A stretch of DNA of 64,000 nt from Citrobacter amalonaticus Y19 (GTDB lineage Bacteria > Pseudomonadota > Gammaproteobacteria > Enterobacterales > Enterobacteriaceae): assembly GCF_000981805.1 (NCBI RefSeq), contig NZ_CP011132.1, positions 4,712,001 to 4,776,000 on the forward strand. Direction: 5' to 3'. Below are positions 41,376 through 49,481 of the stretch, piece by piece. Positions within the stretch are counted from its first letter, which is position 1; each line of letters begins with the position of its first letter. The notes below the pieces were generated by a model. That model did not search any database. It had not been told where the DNA came from and saw nothing but the letters and a program-made list of their open reading frames with translations. A program made the translations under genes and the position numbers.

Positions 41376-43276
41376 CAGGCTTCCTCCCGTTTGAGGTAGA
41401 TTTCACCGCCTTTGGCGCGGAAGTTTTCTGACATATCCGCCATGCCCACTTCGATGGTTTGCGCTGCCGCGTAGTCGCGGACCTCCTGGCTGATTTTCAT
41501 TGAGCAGAATTTCGGGCCACACATGGAGCAGAAGTGCGCCACTTTGCCGGACTCCTGTGGCAATGTTTCATCGTGGTAGGCGCGGGCGGTGAACGGATCG
41601 AGCGCCAGGTTGAACTGATCCTCCCAGCGGAATTCGAAGCGCGCTTTCGACATCGCGTTATCACGAATTTGCGCACCCGGATGCCCCTTCGCGAGGTCGG
41701 CGGCATGAGCAGCAATCTTGTAGGTAATCAGCCCCTGTTTTACATCCTCTTTGTTCGGCAGACCGAGGTGCTCTTTTGGCGTGACGTAACAGAGCATCGC
41801 GCAGCCAAACCAGCCGATCATCGCCGCGCCAATCCCCGAGGTGAAATGGTCGTAACCCGGTGCGATATCGGTGGTCAGCGGCCCGAGTGTATAGAACGGC
41901 GCTTCGTGGCAGTGCTCCAGCTCTTCGGTCATGTTGCGACGGATCATCTGCATTGGCACATGACCAGGGCCTTCAATCATCACCTGCACATCATATTCCC
42001 AGGCGATCTTCGTCAGTTCACCCAGCGTATGCAGTTCCGAGAACTGCGCCTCGTCGTTGGCGTCCTGAATGGAACCGGGGCGCAGGCCGTCACCGAGCGA
42101 CAGCGCAACGTCATACGCGGCGCAGATTTCGCAAATCTCGCGGAAGTGCTCATACAGGAAGTTTTCTTTGTGATGAGAGAGACACCATTTCGCCATGATC
42201 GAACCGCCGCGCGAGACAATCCCCGTCAGGCGTTTTGCGGTCATCGGCACATAGCGCAGCAGCACACCGGCATGGATGGTGAAGTAGTCTACGCCCTGTT
42301 CAGCCTGCTCCAGCAGCGTATCGCGGAAGGCTTCCCAGGTCAGATCTTCGGCGATCCCGTTAACCTTCTCCAGCGCCTGGTAGATCGGTACGGTGCCGAT
42401 CGGCACCGGGCTGTTACGCAGGATCCACTCGCGGGTTTCGTGAATGTAGCGGCCAGTGGAGAGATCCATCACGGTGTCCGCTCCCCAGCGTGTTGACCAC
42501 ACCAGTTTCTCCACTTCTTCTTCGATAGAGGAGGTGACGGCAGAGTTACCGATGTTGGCATTCACTTTCACCAGGAAGTTACGGCCAATAATCATCGGCT
42601 CAGATTCCGGGTGGTTGATGTTGGCGGGAATGATCGCCCGTCCGGCGGCCACTTCGTCACGCACAAATTCCGGCGTGATGTTTTCCGGTAGTCGCGCGCC
42701 GAATCCCTCGCCCGGATGCTGCTGGCGTAACACTTCGCTGCGGATACGCTCACGGCCCATGTTTTCACGGATGGCGATAAACTCCATTTCCGGGGTCACG
42801 ACGCCCTGGCGGGCGTAGTGCAACTGGGTTACGCACTTGCCCGCTTTGGCGCGTTTTGGCGTCAGTAGTCCGGTGAAGCGAAGTTTATCAAGGCCATCAT
42901 CGGCCAGGCGTTCTTTGGTGTACGCCGAGCTGCGGTCGGTCAGTTCCTCGCTGTCATGGCGAGCATCAATCCACGGTTGACGCAGCTTCGCCAGACCCTG
43001 CTGAACGTTAATCGCCACTTCCGGATCGCCATACGGGCCGGAGGTGTCGTACACAGGCACCGCTTCGTTCTCTTCAAACTGCGGATTCTCTTTGCTGCCG
43101 CCGATGAGCGTCGGGCTAAGCTGGATCTCACGCATCGGAATGCGGATATCCGCTTGTGAACCCGTGATATAGATTCGTTTTGAGTTCGGGAAAGCGGTGC
43201 CTTCCAGGGTATCGATGAAGTGTTGTGCTTGCGCGCGTTGTTCGCGGCGGGACAATTTAGGTGTAGTTGCAGACAT
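41375..43276 (-). CDS. thiC: Phosphomethylpyrimidine synthase ThiC
   Basis: A 633-residue radical-SAM enzyme that rearranges aminoimidazole ribotide into hydroxymethylpyrimidine phosphate. The C-terminal non-canonical cluster CSMCGPKFC (CxxCxxxxC) binds the iron-sulfur centre. It is two residues longer than E. coli ThiC and is the first gene of the six-gene thi operon. Its leader carries the TPP riboswitch interrupted by an ERIC element. Confidence 0.98.
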   Translation of the reverse strand: MSATTPKLSRREQRAQAQHFIDTLEGTAFPNSKRIYITGSQADIRIPMREIQLSPTLIGGSKENPQFEENEAVPVYDTSGPYGDPEVAINVQQGLAKLRQPWIDARHDSEELTDRSSAYTKERLADDGLDKLRFTGLLTPKRAKAGKCVTQLHYARQGVVTPEMEFIAIRENMGRERIRSEVLRQQHPGEGFGARLPENITPEFVRDEVAAGRAIIPANINHPESEPMIIGRNFLVKVNANIGNSAVTSSIEEEVEKLVWSTRWGADTVMDLSTGRYIHETREWILRNSPVPIGTVPIYQALEKVNGIAEDLTWEAFRDTLLEQAEQGVDYFTIHAGVLLRYVPMTAKRLTGIVSRGGSIMAKWCLSHHKENFLYEHFREICEICAAYDVALSLGDGLRPGSIQDANDEAQFSELHTLGELTKIAWEYDVQVMIEGPGHVPMQMIRRNMTEELEHCHEAPFYTLGPLTTDIAPGYDHFTSGIGAAMIGWFGCAMLCYVTPKEHLGLPNKEDVKQGLITYKIAAHAADLAKGHPGAQIRDNAMSKARFEFRWEDQFNLALDPFTARAYHDETLPQESGKVAHFCSMCGPKFCSMKISQEVRDYAAAQTIEVGMADMSENFRAKGGEIYLKREEA

Positions 43277-43370
43277 AGCTCATTCCAAAAAGTAAGGAGA
43301 TGGCTTGTCAGACGACGGAGGAGTAATAGATGTGCGCCGCCCATAAAGGCTTACGCATAAAGCAGAATTA

Positions 43371-43583
43371 CTCTTGTTCCCTTCGCAGGTTTTAACCTGA
43401 TCAGGTTCCGCGGATCCCGAATTAACGGTCTCAGCCTTTTCCACTTCATCTTTCGCGCTGCCTCTTCGTTGGCTTTGCCCGCTTACTCCCGTCACTTACT
43501 GATGTAAGCTCCAGGAGGTTCACTGACGTGCCGCCTTGACGCATCACGAATGCTATTGTGGAAAATAAGCACTCCGACAAGAT
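43371..43583 (-). ncRNA. TPP riboswitch of thiC, with an ERIC element in stem P3
   Basis: On the minus strand the 5' half is ATCTTGTCGGAGTGC (43569-43583). The 3' half runs GGCTGAGACCG, CGGGATCCGCGGAACCTGAT, CAGGTT, ACCTGCGAAGGGAAC and AAGAG (43371-43436). Both halves match the E. coli thiC aptamer, including pairing of CTTGT with ACAAG in P1. In E. coli only a few bases join GAGTGC and GGCTGAG. Here a 129-bp ERIC element fills that loop. P3 is the aptamer arm whose tip varies in length in other species, so TPP binding may survive, but this is untested. Confidence 0.88.
43437..43565 (-). repeat. ERIC element inserted in the thiC riboswitch
   Basis: The 129-bp element is bounded by perfect 8-bp inverted ends TTTTCCAC/GTGGAAAA. 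Its centre contains GTGAACCTCCTGGAGCTTAC and GTAAGTGACGGGAGTAAGCG, close to the two halves of the ERIC consensus (GTGAATCCCCAGGAGCTTAC and AAGTAAGTGACTGGGGTGAG). It aligns throughout with the element before hemE. Confidence 0.9.
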
Positions 43584-43587
43584 AACG

Positions 43588-43605
43588 CCCCTCCGAAGAG
43601 GGGGA
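43588..43605 (-). other. UUCG-capped hairpin between rsd and the riboswitch
   Basis: CCCCTC-TTCG-GAGGGG on the minus strand is a very stable stem without a T run. It lies between the rsd stop and the riboswitch, either as an rsd 3' end or at the very start of the thiC leader. Confidence 0.55.
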
Positions 43606-43612
43606 CGTTTGT

Positions 43613-43641
43613 AAATTACGCGCTAAACGCGCAGAACTCAA
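43613..43641 (-). promoter_or_regulatory. Candidate thiC promoter
   Basis: On the minus strand, -35 TTGAGT (43636-43641), a 17-bp spacer and -10 TAATTT (43613-43618) overlap the end of rsd. This would start the transcript just before the UUCG hairpin and riboswitch. Confidence 0.45.
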
Positions 43642-44126
43642 GCAGGACGTTTGATGACGGCGTTGTCGTGCATGGCGTCAAATACCAGCATGATAAGCTT
43701 ATCTTCAAGGGCAAACCGGGCTTCCAGCGCTTCGCCAAGATCGGACAGAACCTGTTGAAACTCCAGGCAGTTATCGTGATCTATCGCCGTTTCCAGGCTG
43801 GAGTCATAATAGTCCATGATGCGTTGTGTGTTAGCTTCCAGTAGCGGCCAAATTTTTGTCGCTTTTAAAAGCTGCCCGTTGCCTTCCAATTTATGAAGAA
43901 TACGTTCATAAATACTGAAGTGTCCGGTGGAGAGATAATCGACCAGGCTCTGACAAAAATCATCCAGCGCTTTTTCATTCAGCTGCATGTACGATTCTTT
44001 GCCAGGCTTAATGCCAACCAGATTGTAGTAAGCCACGAGCAGGTGCTTACGTATATGTAGCCAGCGATCAACCAGTTTGTTACTTCCTCTGACGCGCTCT
44101 GTCAGGTCTTCCAGCTGGTTTAGCAT
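43638..44126 (-). CDS. rsd: Regulator of sigma D (anti-sigma-70)
   Basis: A 162-residue helical protein that binds sigma-70 region 4 in stationary phase, favouring alternative sigma factors; it also binds HPr and stimulates SpoT. The first 150 residues match E. coli Rsd closely (RVRGSNKLVDRWLHIRKHLL, NLVGIKPGKESYM). The C-terminal tail (FDAMHDNAVIKRPA) differs and is four residues longer than the 158-residue K-12 protein. Confidence 0.96.
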   Translation of the reverse strand: MLNQLEDLTERVRGSNKLVDRWLHIRKHLLVAYYNLVGIKPGKESYMQLNEKALDDFCQSLVDYLSTGHFSIYERILHKLEGNGQLLKATKIWPLLEANTQRIMDYYDSSLETAIDHDNCLEFQQVLSDLGEALEARFALEDKLIMLVFDAMHDNAVIKRPA

Positions 44127-44223
44127 GATTGACTCCGCAAGTGTAGATTTTAAAACTGCTCACGCAGGAATTGTAAAAATAATGTTATCAACATGCCAGT
44201 GAAGCAAAGGTAGTGCAAGAGCT

Positions 44224-44997
44224 ATGGATCGTATTATTGAAAAATTAGACAGCGGCTGGTGGATAGTCAGCCATGAGCAAAAATTATGGTTGCCTCACGG
44301 CGAATTGCCACATGGCGATGCGACAAATTTCGATCTTGTCGGGCAGCCTGCGCTGCGTATCGGAGAGTGGGAAGGCGAGCCCGTCTGGCTGGTACAACAG
44401 CACCGGCGGCACGAAATGGGATCGGTTCGCCAGGTACTCGATCAGGATGTGGGCCTGTTTCAACTGGCGGGGCGCGGTGTGCAGCTGGCCGAGTTTTATC
44501 GATCGCATAAGTTCTGCGGTTACTGCGGACACCCCATGCATCCCAGTAAAACCGAATGGGCGATGCTCTGTACCCACTGCCGCGAACGTTACTATCCGCA
44601 AATCGCCCCCTGCATTATTGTCGCGATTCGCCGTGATGATTCCATCCTGCTTGCCCAGCACGTACGCCACCGTAACGGCGTGCATACCGTGCTCGCCGGA
44701 TTCGTTGAGGTGGGCGAAACCCTGGAGCAGGCGGTAGCGCGTGAGGTAATGGAAGAGAGCGGCATCAAAGTGAAAAACCTGCGCTATGTGACCTCGCAGC
44801 CGTGGCCTTTCCCGATGTCGCTAATGACCGCATTTATGGCGGAGTATGACAGCGGCGAGATAGTCATCGACCCGAAAGAGCTGCTGGAGGCTAACTGGTA
44901 TCGTTACGATGATTTACCGCTCCTGCCGCCGCCAGGCACCGTTGCACGGCGTCTGATCGAGGATACCGTGGCAATCTGTCGGGCTGAGTATGAATGA
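44224..44997 (+). CDS. nudC: NAD-capped RNA hydrolase / NADH pyrophosphatase NudC
   Basis: A 257-residue Nudix enzyme that removes NAD caps from RNA 5' ends and hydrolyses NADH. A four-cysteine zinc site (CGYC and CTHC, residues ~98-119) precedes the Nudix box GFVEVGETLEQAVAREVMEE followed by SG. The NudC signature SQPWPFPMSLM lies downstream. The length equals E. coli NudC. Confidence 0.97.
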   Translation: MDRIIEKLDSGWWIVSHEQKLWLPHGELPHGDATNFDLVGQPALRIGEWEGEPVWLVQQHRRHEMGSVRQVLDQDVGLFQLAGRGVQLAEFYRSHKFCGYCGHPMHPSKTEWAMLCTHCRERYYPQIAPCIIVAIRRDDSILLAQHVRHRNGVHTVLAGFVEVGETLEQAVAREVMEESGIKVKNLRYVTSQPWPFPMSLMTAFMAEYDSGEIVIDPKELLEANWYRYDDLPLLPPPGTVARRLIEDTVAICRAEYE

Positions 44998-45006
44998 ATC
45001 ACGTGA

Positions 45007-45129
45007 TACACTTCATCCTTCAAAGTGGCCCTTCGTTGACTGCCTTCAATCACCCCAGTCACTTATCTGAGTAAGCTCCTGGGGATTCATTCAGTTGTCG
45101 CCTTGCTCCACTCTGAATGATTTTGTGTA
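45007..45129 (-). repeat. ERIC element upstream of hemE
   Basis: About 123 bp with the conserved core AGTAAGCTCCTGGGGATTCA and TCACCCCAGTCACTTA on the plus strand. These are the complements of the standard ERIC halves, and the ends TACAC/GTGTA are inverted. It fills most of the nudC-hemE gap. The hemE promoter must lie in or just after it. Confidence 0.93.
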
Positions 45130-45165
45130 TACACTGACGGCCTGACGCAATAAGGAACTGCAAAA

Positions 45166-46230
45166 ATGACCGAACTGAAAAACGATCGTTATCTGCGTGC
45201 GCTGCTGCGCCAGCCCGTTGATGTTACCCCGGTATGGATGATGCGCCAGGCGGGCCGCTATTTACCGGAATATAAAGCCACCCGTACTGAGGCGGGTGAT
45301 TTTATGTCGCTGTGCAAAAATGCTGAGCTGGCCTGCGAAGTGACACTCCAGCCGCTGCGCCGTTATCCGCTTGATGCGGCGATCCTCTTCTCCGATATCC
45401 TGACCATTCCGGATGCAATGGGGCTGGGCCTCTATTTTGAAGCCGGCGAAGGCCCGCGTTTCACTGAACCCGTGGCCTGCAAAGCCGACGTCGATAAATT
45501 GCCAATTCCTGATCCGGAAGATGAACTCGGCTACGTGATGAACGCGGTACGCACGATTCGTCGCGAACTGAAAGGCGACGTGCCGCTGATTGGTTTCTCC
45601 GGCAGTCCGTGGACGCTGGCGACCTACATGGTCGAAGGCGGAAGCAGCAAAGCCTTTACCGTGATTAAAAAGATGATGTACGCCGACCCGAAAACGCTGC
45701 ATGCGCTGCTCGATAAGCTGGCGAAGAGCGTCACGCTGTATCTCAATGCTCAAATCAAAGCGGGTGCGCAGTCGGTGATGATTTTTGACACCTGGGGTGG
45801 CGTGCTGACCGGGCGCGATTATCAGCAGTTCTCGCTCTATTACATGCACAAAATTGTCGATGGCCTGCTGCGTGAGAATGAAGGGCGTCGTGTGCCCGTC
45901 ACGCTGTTTACCAAAGGCGGCGGACAATGGCTGGAGGCGATGGCGGAAACCGGCTGCGATGCGCTCGGACTCGACTGGACCACCGACATTGCCGATGCGC
46001 GTCGTCGTGTCGGGCACAAAGTGGCTTTGCAGGGCAATATGGACCCGTCGATGCTCTATGCGCCTGCGGCGCGTATCGAAGAAGAGGTGGCGACGATCCT
46101 CTCCGGTTTCGGTCAGGGCGAGGGCCACGTTTTTAACCTCGGCCACGGCATTCATCAGGACGTGCCGCCAGAACATGCTGGCGTTTTTGTGGAGGCGGTG
46201 CACCGCTTATCTGCGCAGTATCATAAATAG
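45166..46230 (+). CDS. hemE: Uroporphyrinogen III decarboxylase
   Basis: A 354-residue cofactor-free enzyme that removes four carboxyl groups from uroporphyrinogen III to give coproporphyrinogen III. Signature segments are PVWMMRQAGRYLPEY (residues 22-36, with the catalytic arginine), ILFSDILTIPDAMG with the essential aspartate, and GFSGSPWTLATYM. The length equals E. coli HemE. nfi starts nine bases after its stop. Confidence 0.98.
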   Translation: MTELKNDRYLRALLRQPVDVTPVWMMRQAGRYLPEYKATRTEAGDFMSLCKNAELACEVTLQPLRRYPLDAAILFSDILTIPDAMGLGLYFEAGEGPRFTEPVACKADVDKLPIPDPEDELGYVMNAVRTIRRELKGDVPLIGFSGSPWTLATYMVEGGSSKAFTVIKKMMYADPKTLHALLDKLAKSVTLYLNAQIKAGAQSVMIFDTWGGVLTGRDYQQFSLYYMHKIVDGLLRENEGRRVPVTLFTKGGGQWLEAMAETGCDALGLDWTTDIADARRRVGHKVALQGNMDPSMLYAPAARIEEEVATILSGFGQGEGHVFNLGHGIHQDVPPEHAGVFVEAVHRLSAQYHK

Positions 46231-46239
46231 GGCGTCAGT

Positions 46240-46911
46240 ATGGATCTCGCGTCGCTACGTGCTCAGCAGCTTGAACTGGCCTCATCGGTGATCCGTACGG
46301 ATCGTTTCGATAGCTCGCCACCGGATCTGATAGCCGGCGCCGACGTGGGGTTTGAGCAGGGCGGAGAGGTGACGCGAGCCGCGATTGTGTTGCTGAAATA
46401 TCCCTCGCTGGAACTGCTCGAATACCAGGTGGCGCGCATCGCCACCACCATGCCCTATATTCCTGGCTTTCTCTCCTTTCGCGAAACTCCCGCGCTGCTG
46501 GTTGCGTGGGAACAGTTGTCGCAAAAACCGGATTTGGTGTTTGTGGATGGGCACGGCATCTCCCACCCGCGCCGCCTCGGCGTGGCCAGCCACTTTGGGC
46601 TGCTGGTGGATGTACCGACCATTGGCGTGGCGAAAAAGCGGCTGTGCGGCACATTTGATCCCCTCGGCGCTGAACCTGGCGCACTGGCGCCGCTGATGGA
46701 TAAAGGCGAACCGCTGGCGTGGGTCTGGCGCAGCAAAGCGCGCTGTAATCCTCTGTTTATTTCTACCGGCCATCGCGTGGGGCTGGACAGCGCTCTGGCG
46801 TGGGTACAGCGCTGCATGAACGGCTATCGTCTACCCGAGCCGACCCGCTGGGCGGATGCCGTGGCATCAGAACGTCCGGCGTTTATGCGATGGCAGGAAA
46901 TTCAACCCTGA
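46240..46911 (+). CDS. nfi: Endonuclease V (deoxyinosine 3'-endonuclease)
   Basis: A 223-residue repair enzyme that cuts DNA one phosphate 3' of deoxyinosine. The metal-binding aspartate is in AGADVGFE, with further signature segments YIPGFLSFRE, LVFVDGHGISHPRRLG and the P-Y-wedge region nearby. It lies immediately after hemE as in E. coli and is probably cotranscribed with it. Confidence 0.97.
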   Translation: MDLASLRAQQLELASSVIRTDRFDSSPPDLIAGADVGFEQGGEVTRAAIVLLKYPSLELLEYQVARIATTMPYIPGFLSFRETPALLVAWEQLSQKPDLVFVDGHGISHPRRLGVASHFGLLVDVPTIGVAKKRLCGTFDPLGAEPGALAPLMDKGEPLAWVWRSKARCNPLFISTGHRVGLDSALAWVQRCMNGYRLPEPTRWADAVASERPAFMRWQEIQP

Positions 46912-46952
46912 TTGATGTACACTGCCGCTAATTTCTGATTTGAGAATTCATC

Positions 46953-47543
46953 ATGTTACAAAACCCGATTCATCTGCGTCTGGAACGTCTGGAAAGCTGG
47001 CAGCATGTCACTTTTATGGCCTGTCTGTGTGAGCGCATGTACCCGAACTATGCCATGTTCTGCCAACAGACCGGGTTTGGCGATGGGCAGGTGTACCGTC
47101 GTATTCTGGACCTGATCTGGGAGACGCTGACGGTCAAAGACGCGAAAGTGAATTTCGACAGCCAACTGGAGAAGTTTGAAGAAGCGATCCCGACGGCTGA
47201 TGATTATGACCTGTACGGAGTTTATCCGGCCATTGATGCCTGCGTGGCGTTAAGCGAATTGGTGCATTCTCGTCTGAGCGGTGAGACGCTGGAACACGCC
47301 ATTGAAGTCAGTAAGACCTCCATTACCACGGTTGCGATGCTGGAAATGACCCAGGCTGGTCGAGAAATGAGCGATGAAGAGCTCAACGGTAACCCGGCGG
47401 TGGAGCAGGAGTGGGATATTCAGTGGGAAATATTCCGACTTTTAGCAGACTGCGAAGAACGCGACATTGAGCTGATAAAAGGGCTTAGAGCAGACCTGCG
47501 TGAGGCTGGTGAGAGCAATATCGGTATAAATTTGCAGCAGTAA
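46953..47543 (+). CDS. yjaG: YjaG family protein (DUF416)
   Basis: A 196-residue acidic, largely helical cytoplasmic protein matching E. coli YjaG over its length. No catalytic motif is visible, and the family's function is not established as far as I know. It lies between nfi and hupA in a conserved order. Confidence 0.93.
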   Translation: MLQNPIHLRLERLESWQHVTFMACLCERMYPNYAMFCQQTGFGDGQVYRRILDLIWETLTVKDAKVNFDSQLEKFEEAIPTADDYDLYGVYPAIDACVALSELVHSRLSGETLEHAIEVSKTSITTVAMLEMTQAGREMSDEELNGNPAVEQEWDIQWEIFRLLADCEERDIELIKGLRADLREAGESNIGINLQQ

Positions 47544-47729
47544 GACACGAAAACGTGATTTAACTTCTGAATTGTCGTACCTGGAGGCTTCCCTTCCGCC
47601 CCCCGTCTGGTCTACATTTGGAGGGCGAAAAAAAGTGGCTATCGGTGCGTGTATGCAGGAGAGTGCTTTTCTGGCATTTCCGTCGCACTCGATGCTTAGC
47701 AAGCGATAAACACATTGTAAGGATAACTT

Positions 47730-48002
47730 ATGAACAAGACTCAACTGATTGATGTAATTGCAGACAAAGCAGAACTGTCCAAAACCCAGGCTAAAGCCGC
47801 TCTGGAATCCACTCTGGCTGCTATTACTGAGTCTCTGAAAGAAGGCGATGCTGTACAACTGGTTGGTTTCGGTACCTTCAAAGTGAACCACCGTGCTGAG
47901 CGCACTGGCCGCAACCCGCAGACCGGTAAAGAAATCAAAATCGCCGCAGCTAACGTACCGGCGTTTGTTTCTGGTAAAGCACTGAAAGACGCAGTTAAGT
48001 AA
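47730..48002 (+). CDS. hupA: DNA-binding protein HU-alpha
   Basis: A 90-residue nucleoid protein that forms heterodimers with HU-beta and bends DNA. The helical N-terminal dimer domain is followed by the DNA-binding beta arms (GFGTFKVNHRAERTGRNPQT, with the intercalating proline in RNPQTG). TAAGGATAA provides the ribosome site. A hairpin terminator lies 29 bases after the stop, inside the annotated start of yjaH. Confidence 0.98.
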   Translation: MNKTQLIDVIADKAELSKTQAKAALESTLAAITESLKEGDAVQLVGFGTFKVNHRAERTGRNPQTGKEIKIAAANVPAFVSGKALKDAVK

Positions 48003-48008
48003 GACCGC

Positions 48009-48710
48009 GTGGCTGTGAACAGTTTTAATGAAGGGGCGGTTTCGCCCCTTTCGTCTGTCTGGCGTCGCATGTTGACGTTAGCGGGCGTGCTGTTGCTGAC
48101 GGCCTGTAGCCATAACAGCTCTCTTCCACCGTTTACCGCCAGTGGGTTTGCTGATAACCAGGGCGCGGTGCGTATCTGGCGCAAAGATGCCGCAGATGGC
48201 GTCCATTTGCTTTCCGTCTTTAGCCCGTGGCGTAATGGCAGTACCACAACCAGCGAGTACCGCTGGCAGGGTGATTCCCTTTCACTGATAGAACTCAATA
48301 TTTATAGCGAACCGCCGGAACATATCCGCGTGCGTTTTGACGATCGTGGCGAGCTGAGCTTTATGCAGCGCGAAGTCGATGGCCATAAACAGCAGTTGTC
48401 GAACGATCAAATCGAATTATACCGTTATCGTGCCGAGCAGATCCGCCAGACCAGCGATGCATTGCGTCAGGGGCGGGTGGTATTGCGTCAGGGACGCTGG
48501 CATGCCGCTGAACATGCGGTTACCACCTGCGAAGGCGAGACGATTAAGCCGGATTTAGACGCCAGGGCGATGAGTCATATTGAGCGCCGCCAGAGCCGTT
48601 CATCTGTTGATGTCAGCGTGGCGTGGCTGGAGGCGCCCGAAGGGGCACAGCTTCTGCTGGTGGCGAATTCCGACTTCTGCCACTGGCAGCCGAAAGAAAA
48701 AACGTTTTGA
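48009..48710 (+). CDS. yjaH: DUF1481 lipoprotein-like protein YjaH
   Basis: A 233-residue protein matching E. coli YjaH. A hydrophobic segment ending in the lipobox LLTAC (cysteine near residue 33) predicts a lipoprotein facing the periplasm; the function is unknown. The GTG at 48009 fits the E. coli annotation. However, the hupA terminator hairpin (48031-48051) lies in its first 15 codons, and the ATG at 48069 (MLTLAGVLLLTAC) is a possible alternative start. Confidence 0.88.
   Translation: MAVNSFNEGAVSPLSSVWRRMLTLAGVLLLTACSHNSSLPPFTASGFADNQGAVRIWRKDAADGVHLLSVFSPWRNGSTTTSEYRWQGDSLSLIELNIYSEPPEHIRVRFDDRGELSFMQREVDGHKQQLSNDQIELYRYRAEQIRQTSDALRQGRVVLRQGRWHAAEHAVTTCEGETIKPDLDARAMSHIERRQSRSSVDVSVAWLEAPEGAQLLLVANSDFCHWQPKEKTF
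48031..48051 (+). terminator. hupA terminator, inside yjaH
   Basis: AAGGGGCG-GTTT-CGCCCCTT plus a short T run forms an eight-pair stem, 29 bases after the hupA stop. Confidence 0.75.
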
Positions 48711-48712
48711 AT

Positions 48713-48787
48713 GCCTGATGGCGCTACGCTTATCAGGCCTACAGCGTGTCTGACGTAGGCCGGATAAGGCAAAGCCGCCATCCGGCC
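48713..48787. repeat. REP pair (BIME)
   Basis: Two inverted REP units, GCCTGATGGCGCTACGCTTA/TCAGGC (48713-48738) and GTAGGCCGGATAAGGC .../GCCGCCATCCGGC (48755-48786). They separate the convergent yjaH and zraP genes. Confidence 0.85.
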
Positions 48788-48796
48788 ATCAGCGAT

Positions 48797-49234
48797 TTAC
48801 CAGTGTCCCATTCCCATGTGGCCGCCACGACCACCGCATCCGCCGTAACCCATCCCCATATCGCCAGAGACACCGGCCTGAGCCATGGCGACGTCCCGTT
48901 TCACTCGCTGTTCATCCAGTGACTGTCTTAAGGATTCCATTTCTTTCGCCACCGCATTGATTTTGGCGGTATCCGGCGGATTCGTCGCTAACAGCGCGTT
49001 GTACTCATAGCGTTTGGACATCAGTTGTTGGCGCAGGGCGTTAGTCTGGTTGTAAAAATCATTGTGGATTTTCTGCGCGGTAGCCTGCTGCTCCGCGCTC
49101 AGCCCACTGCCATTCTGTTGCCACATGCCGCCGCCGTTCCCCCAGTGGTGCCGCGCCAGTGCGGGGCTGGAGCCCAGTACCATCAGAGACAGGGCGATCA
49201 GTGCCAGGCCTGCTTTCGTGTTCCGTTTCATCAT
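48797..49234 (-). CDS. zraP: Periplasmic zinc-binding chaperone ZraP
   Basis: A 145-residue protein of the CpxP/Spy-like repeat family with a signal peptide ending near ALA-R (residue ~28). A histidine-rich mature N-terminus (RHHWGNGGG) and a glycine/histidine/methionine C-terminus with one cysteine (GYGGCGGRGGHMGMGHW) suit zinc binding. It acts as a zinc-boosted chaperone and dampens ZraSR signalling. The start may be at 49234 or the adjacent codon 49231. It is read from a sigma-54 promoter divergent from zraSR. Confidence 0.95.
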   Translation of the reverse strand: MMKRNTKAGLALIALSLMVLGSSPALARHHWGNGGGMWQQNGSGLSAEQQATAQKIHNDFYNQTNALRQQLMSKRYEYNALLATNPPDTAKINAVAKEMESLRQSLDEQRVKRDVAMAQAGVSGDMGMGYGGCGGRGGHMGMGHW

Positions 49235-49267
49235 TTATCCTCCTGTGGGTGGTCTTATCTTCCGTAT

Positions 49268-49283
49268 TGCATCTTCCGTGCCA
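49268..49283 (-). promoter_or_regulatory. Sigma-54 promoter of zraP
   Basis: On the minus strand TGGCACGGAAGATGCA has GG and GC exactly 10 bases apart, matching the -24/-12 consensus. It lies about 34 bases before the zraP start. Confidence 0.9.
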
Positions 49284-49336
49284 GGCCGATTTTTCCCACC
49301 CGGCGCGGGTTCTGGCGACGCGCGGCGCAGTAAGTC

Positions 49337-49382
49337 GAGTAAAAATGACTCGCCAGAAAGATGAATCGGGTCATTTTTACCC
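49337..49382. promoter_or_regulatory. Paired ZraR upstream activating sites
   Basis: GAGTAAAAATGACTC (49337-49351) and GGGTCATTTTTACCC (49368-49382) are near-palindromes in inverted order, 31 bases centre to centre. They lie midway between the divergent sigma-54 promoters and are the obvious binding sites for phosphorylated ZraR oligomers. Confidence 0.82.
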
Positions 49383-49432
49383 GGTGGTGTCGGCAGTTTG
49401 TGTCACAAGACCGGGATACGGGCCGCGAAAAG

Positions 49433-49448
49433 TGGCATGATTTCTGCT
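49433..49448 (+). promoter_or_regulatory. Sigma-54 promoter of zraSR
   Basis: TGGCATGATTTCTGCT has GG and GC 10 bases apart, matching the -24/-12 consensus. It lies about 35 bases before zraS. Confidence 0.9.
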
Positions 49449-49481
49449 GAAACAAGGAAGGGATTGAACCACTGAGAGCAG

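Noticed and set aside
39731..43520. Possible disruption of the thi operon by frameshift
   Set aside because: All six genes are full length with normal overlaps of 1-20 bases. The only irregularity is the leader ERIC.
43588..43605. UUCG hairpin as a standard intrinsic terminator of rsd
   Set aside because: It lacks a T run on the minus strand, so I list it only as a hairpin.
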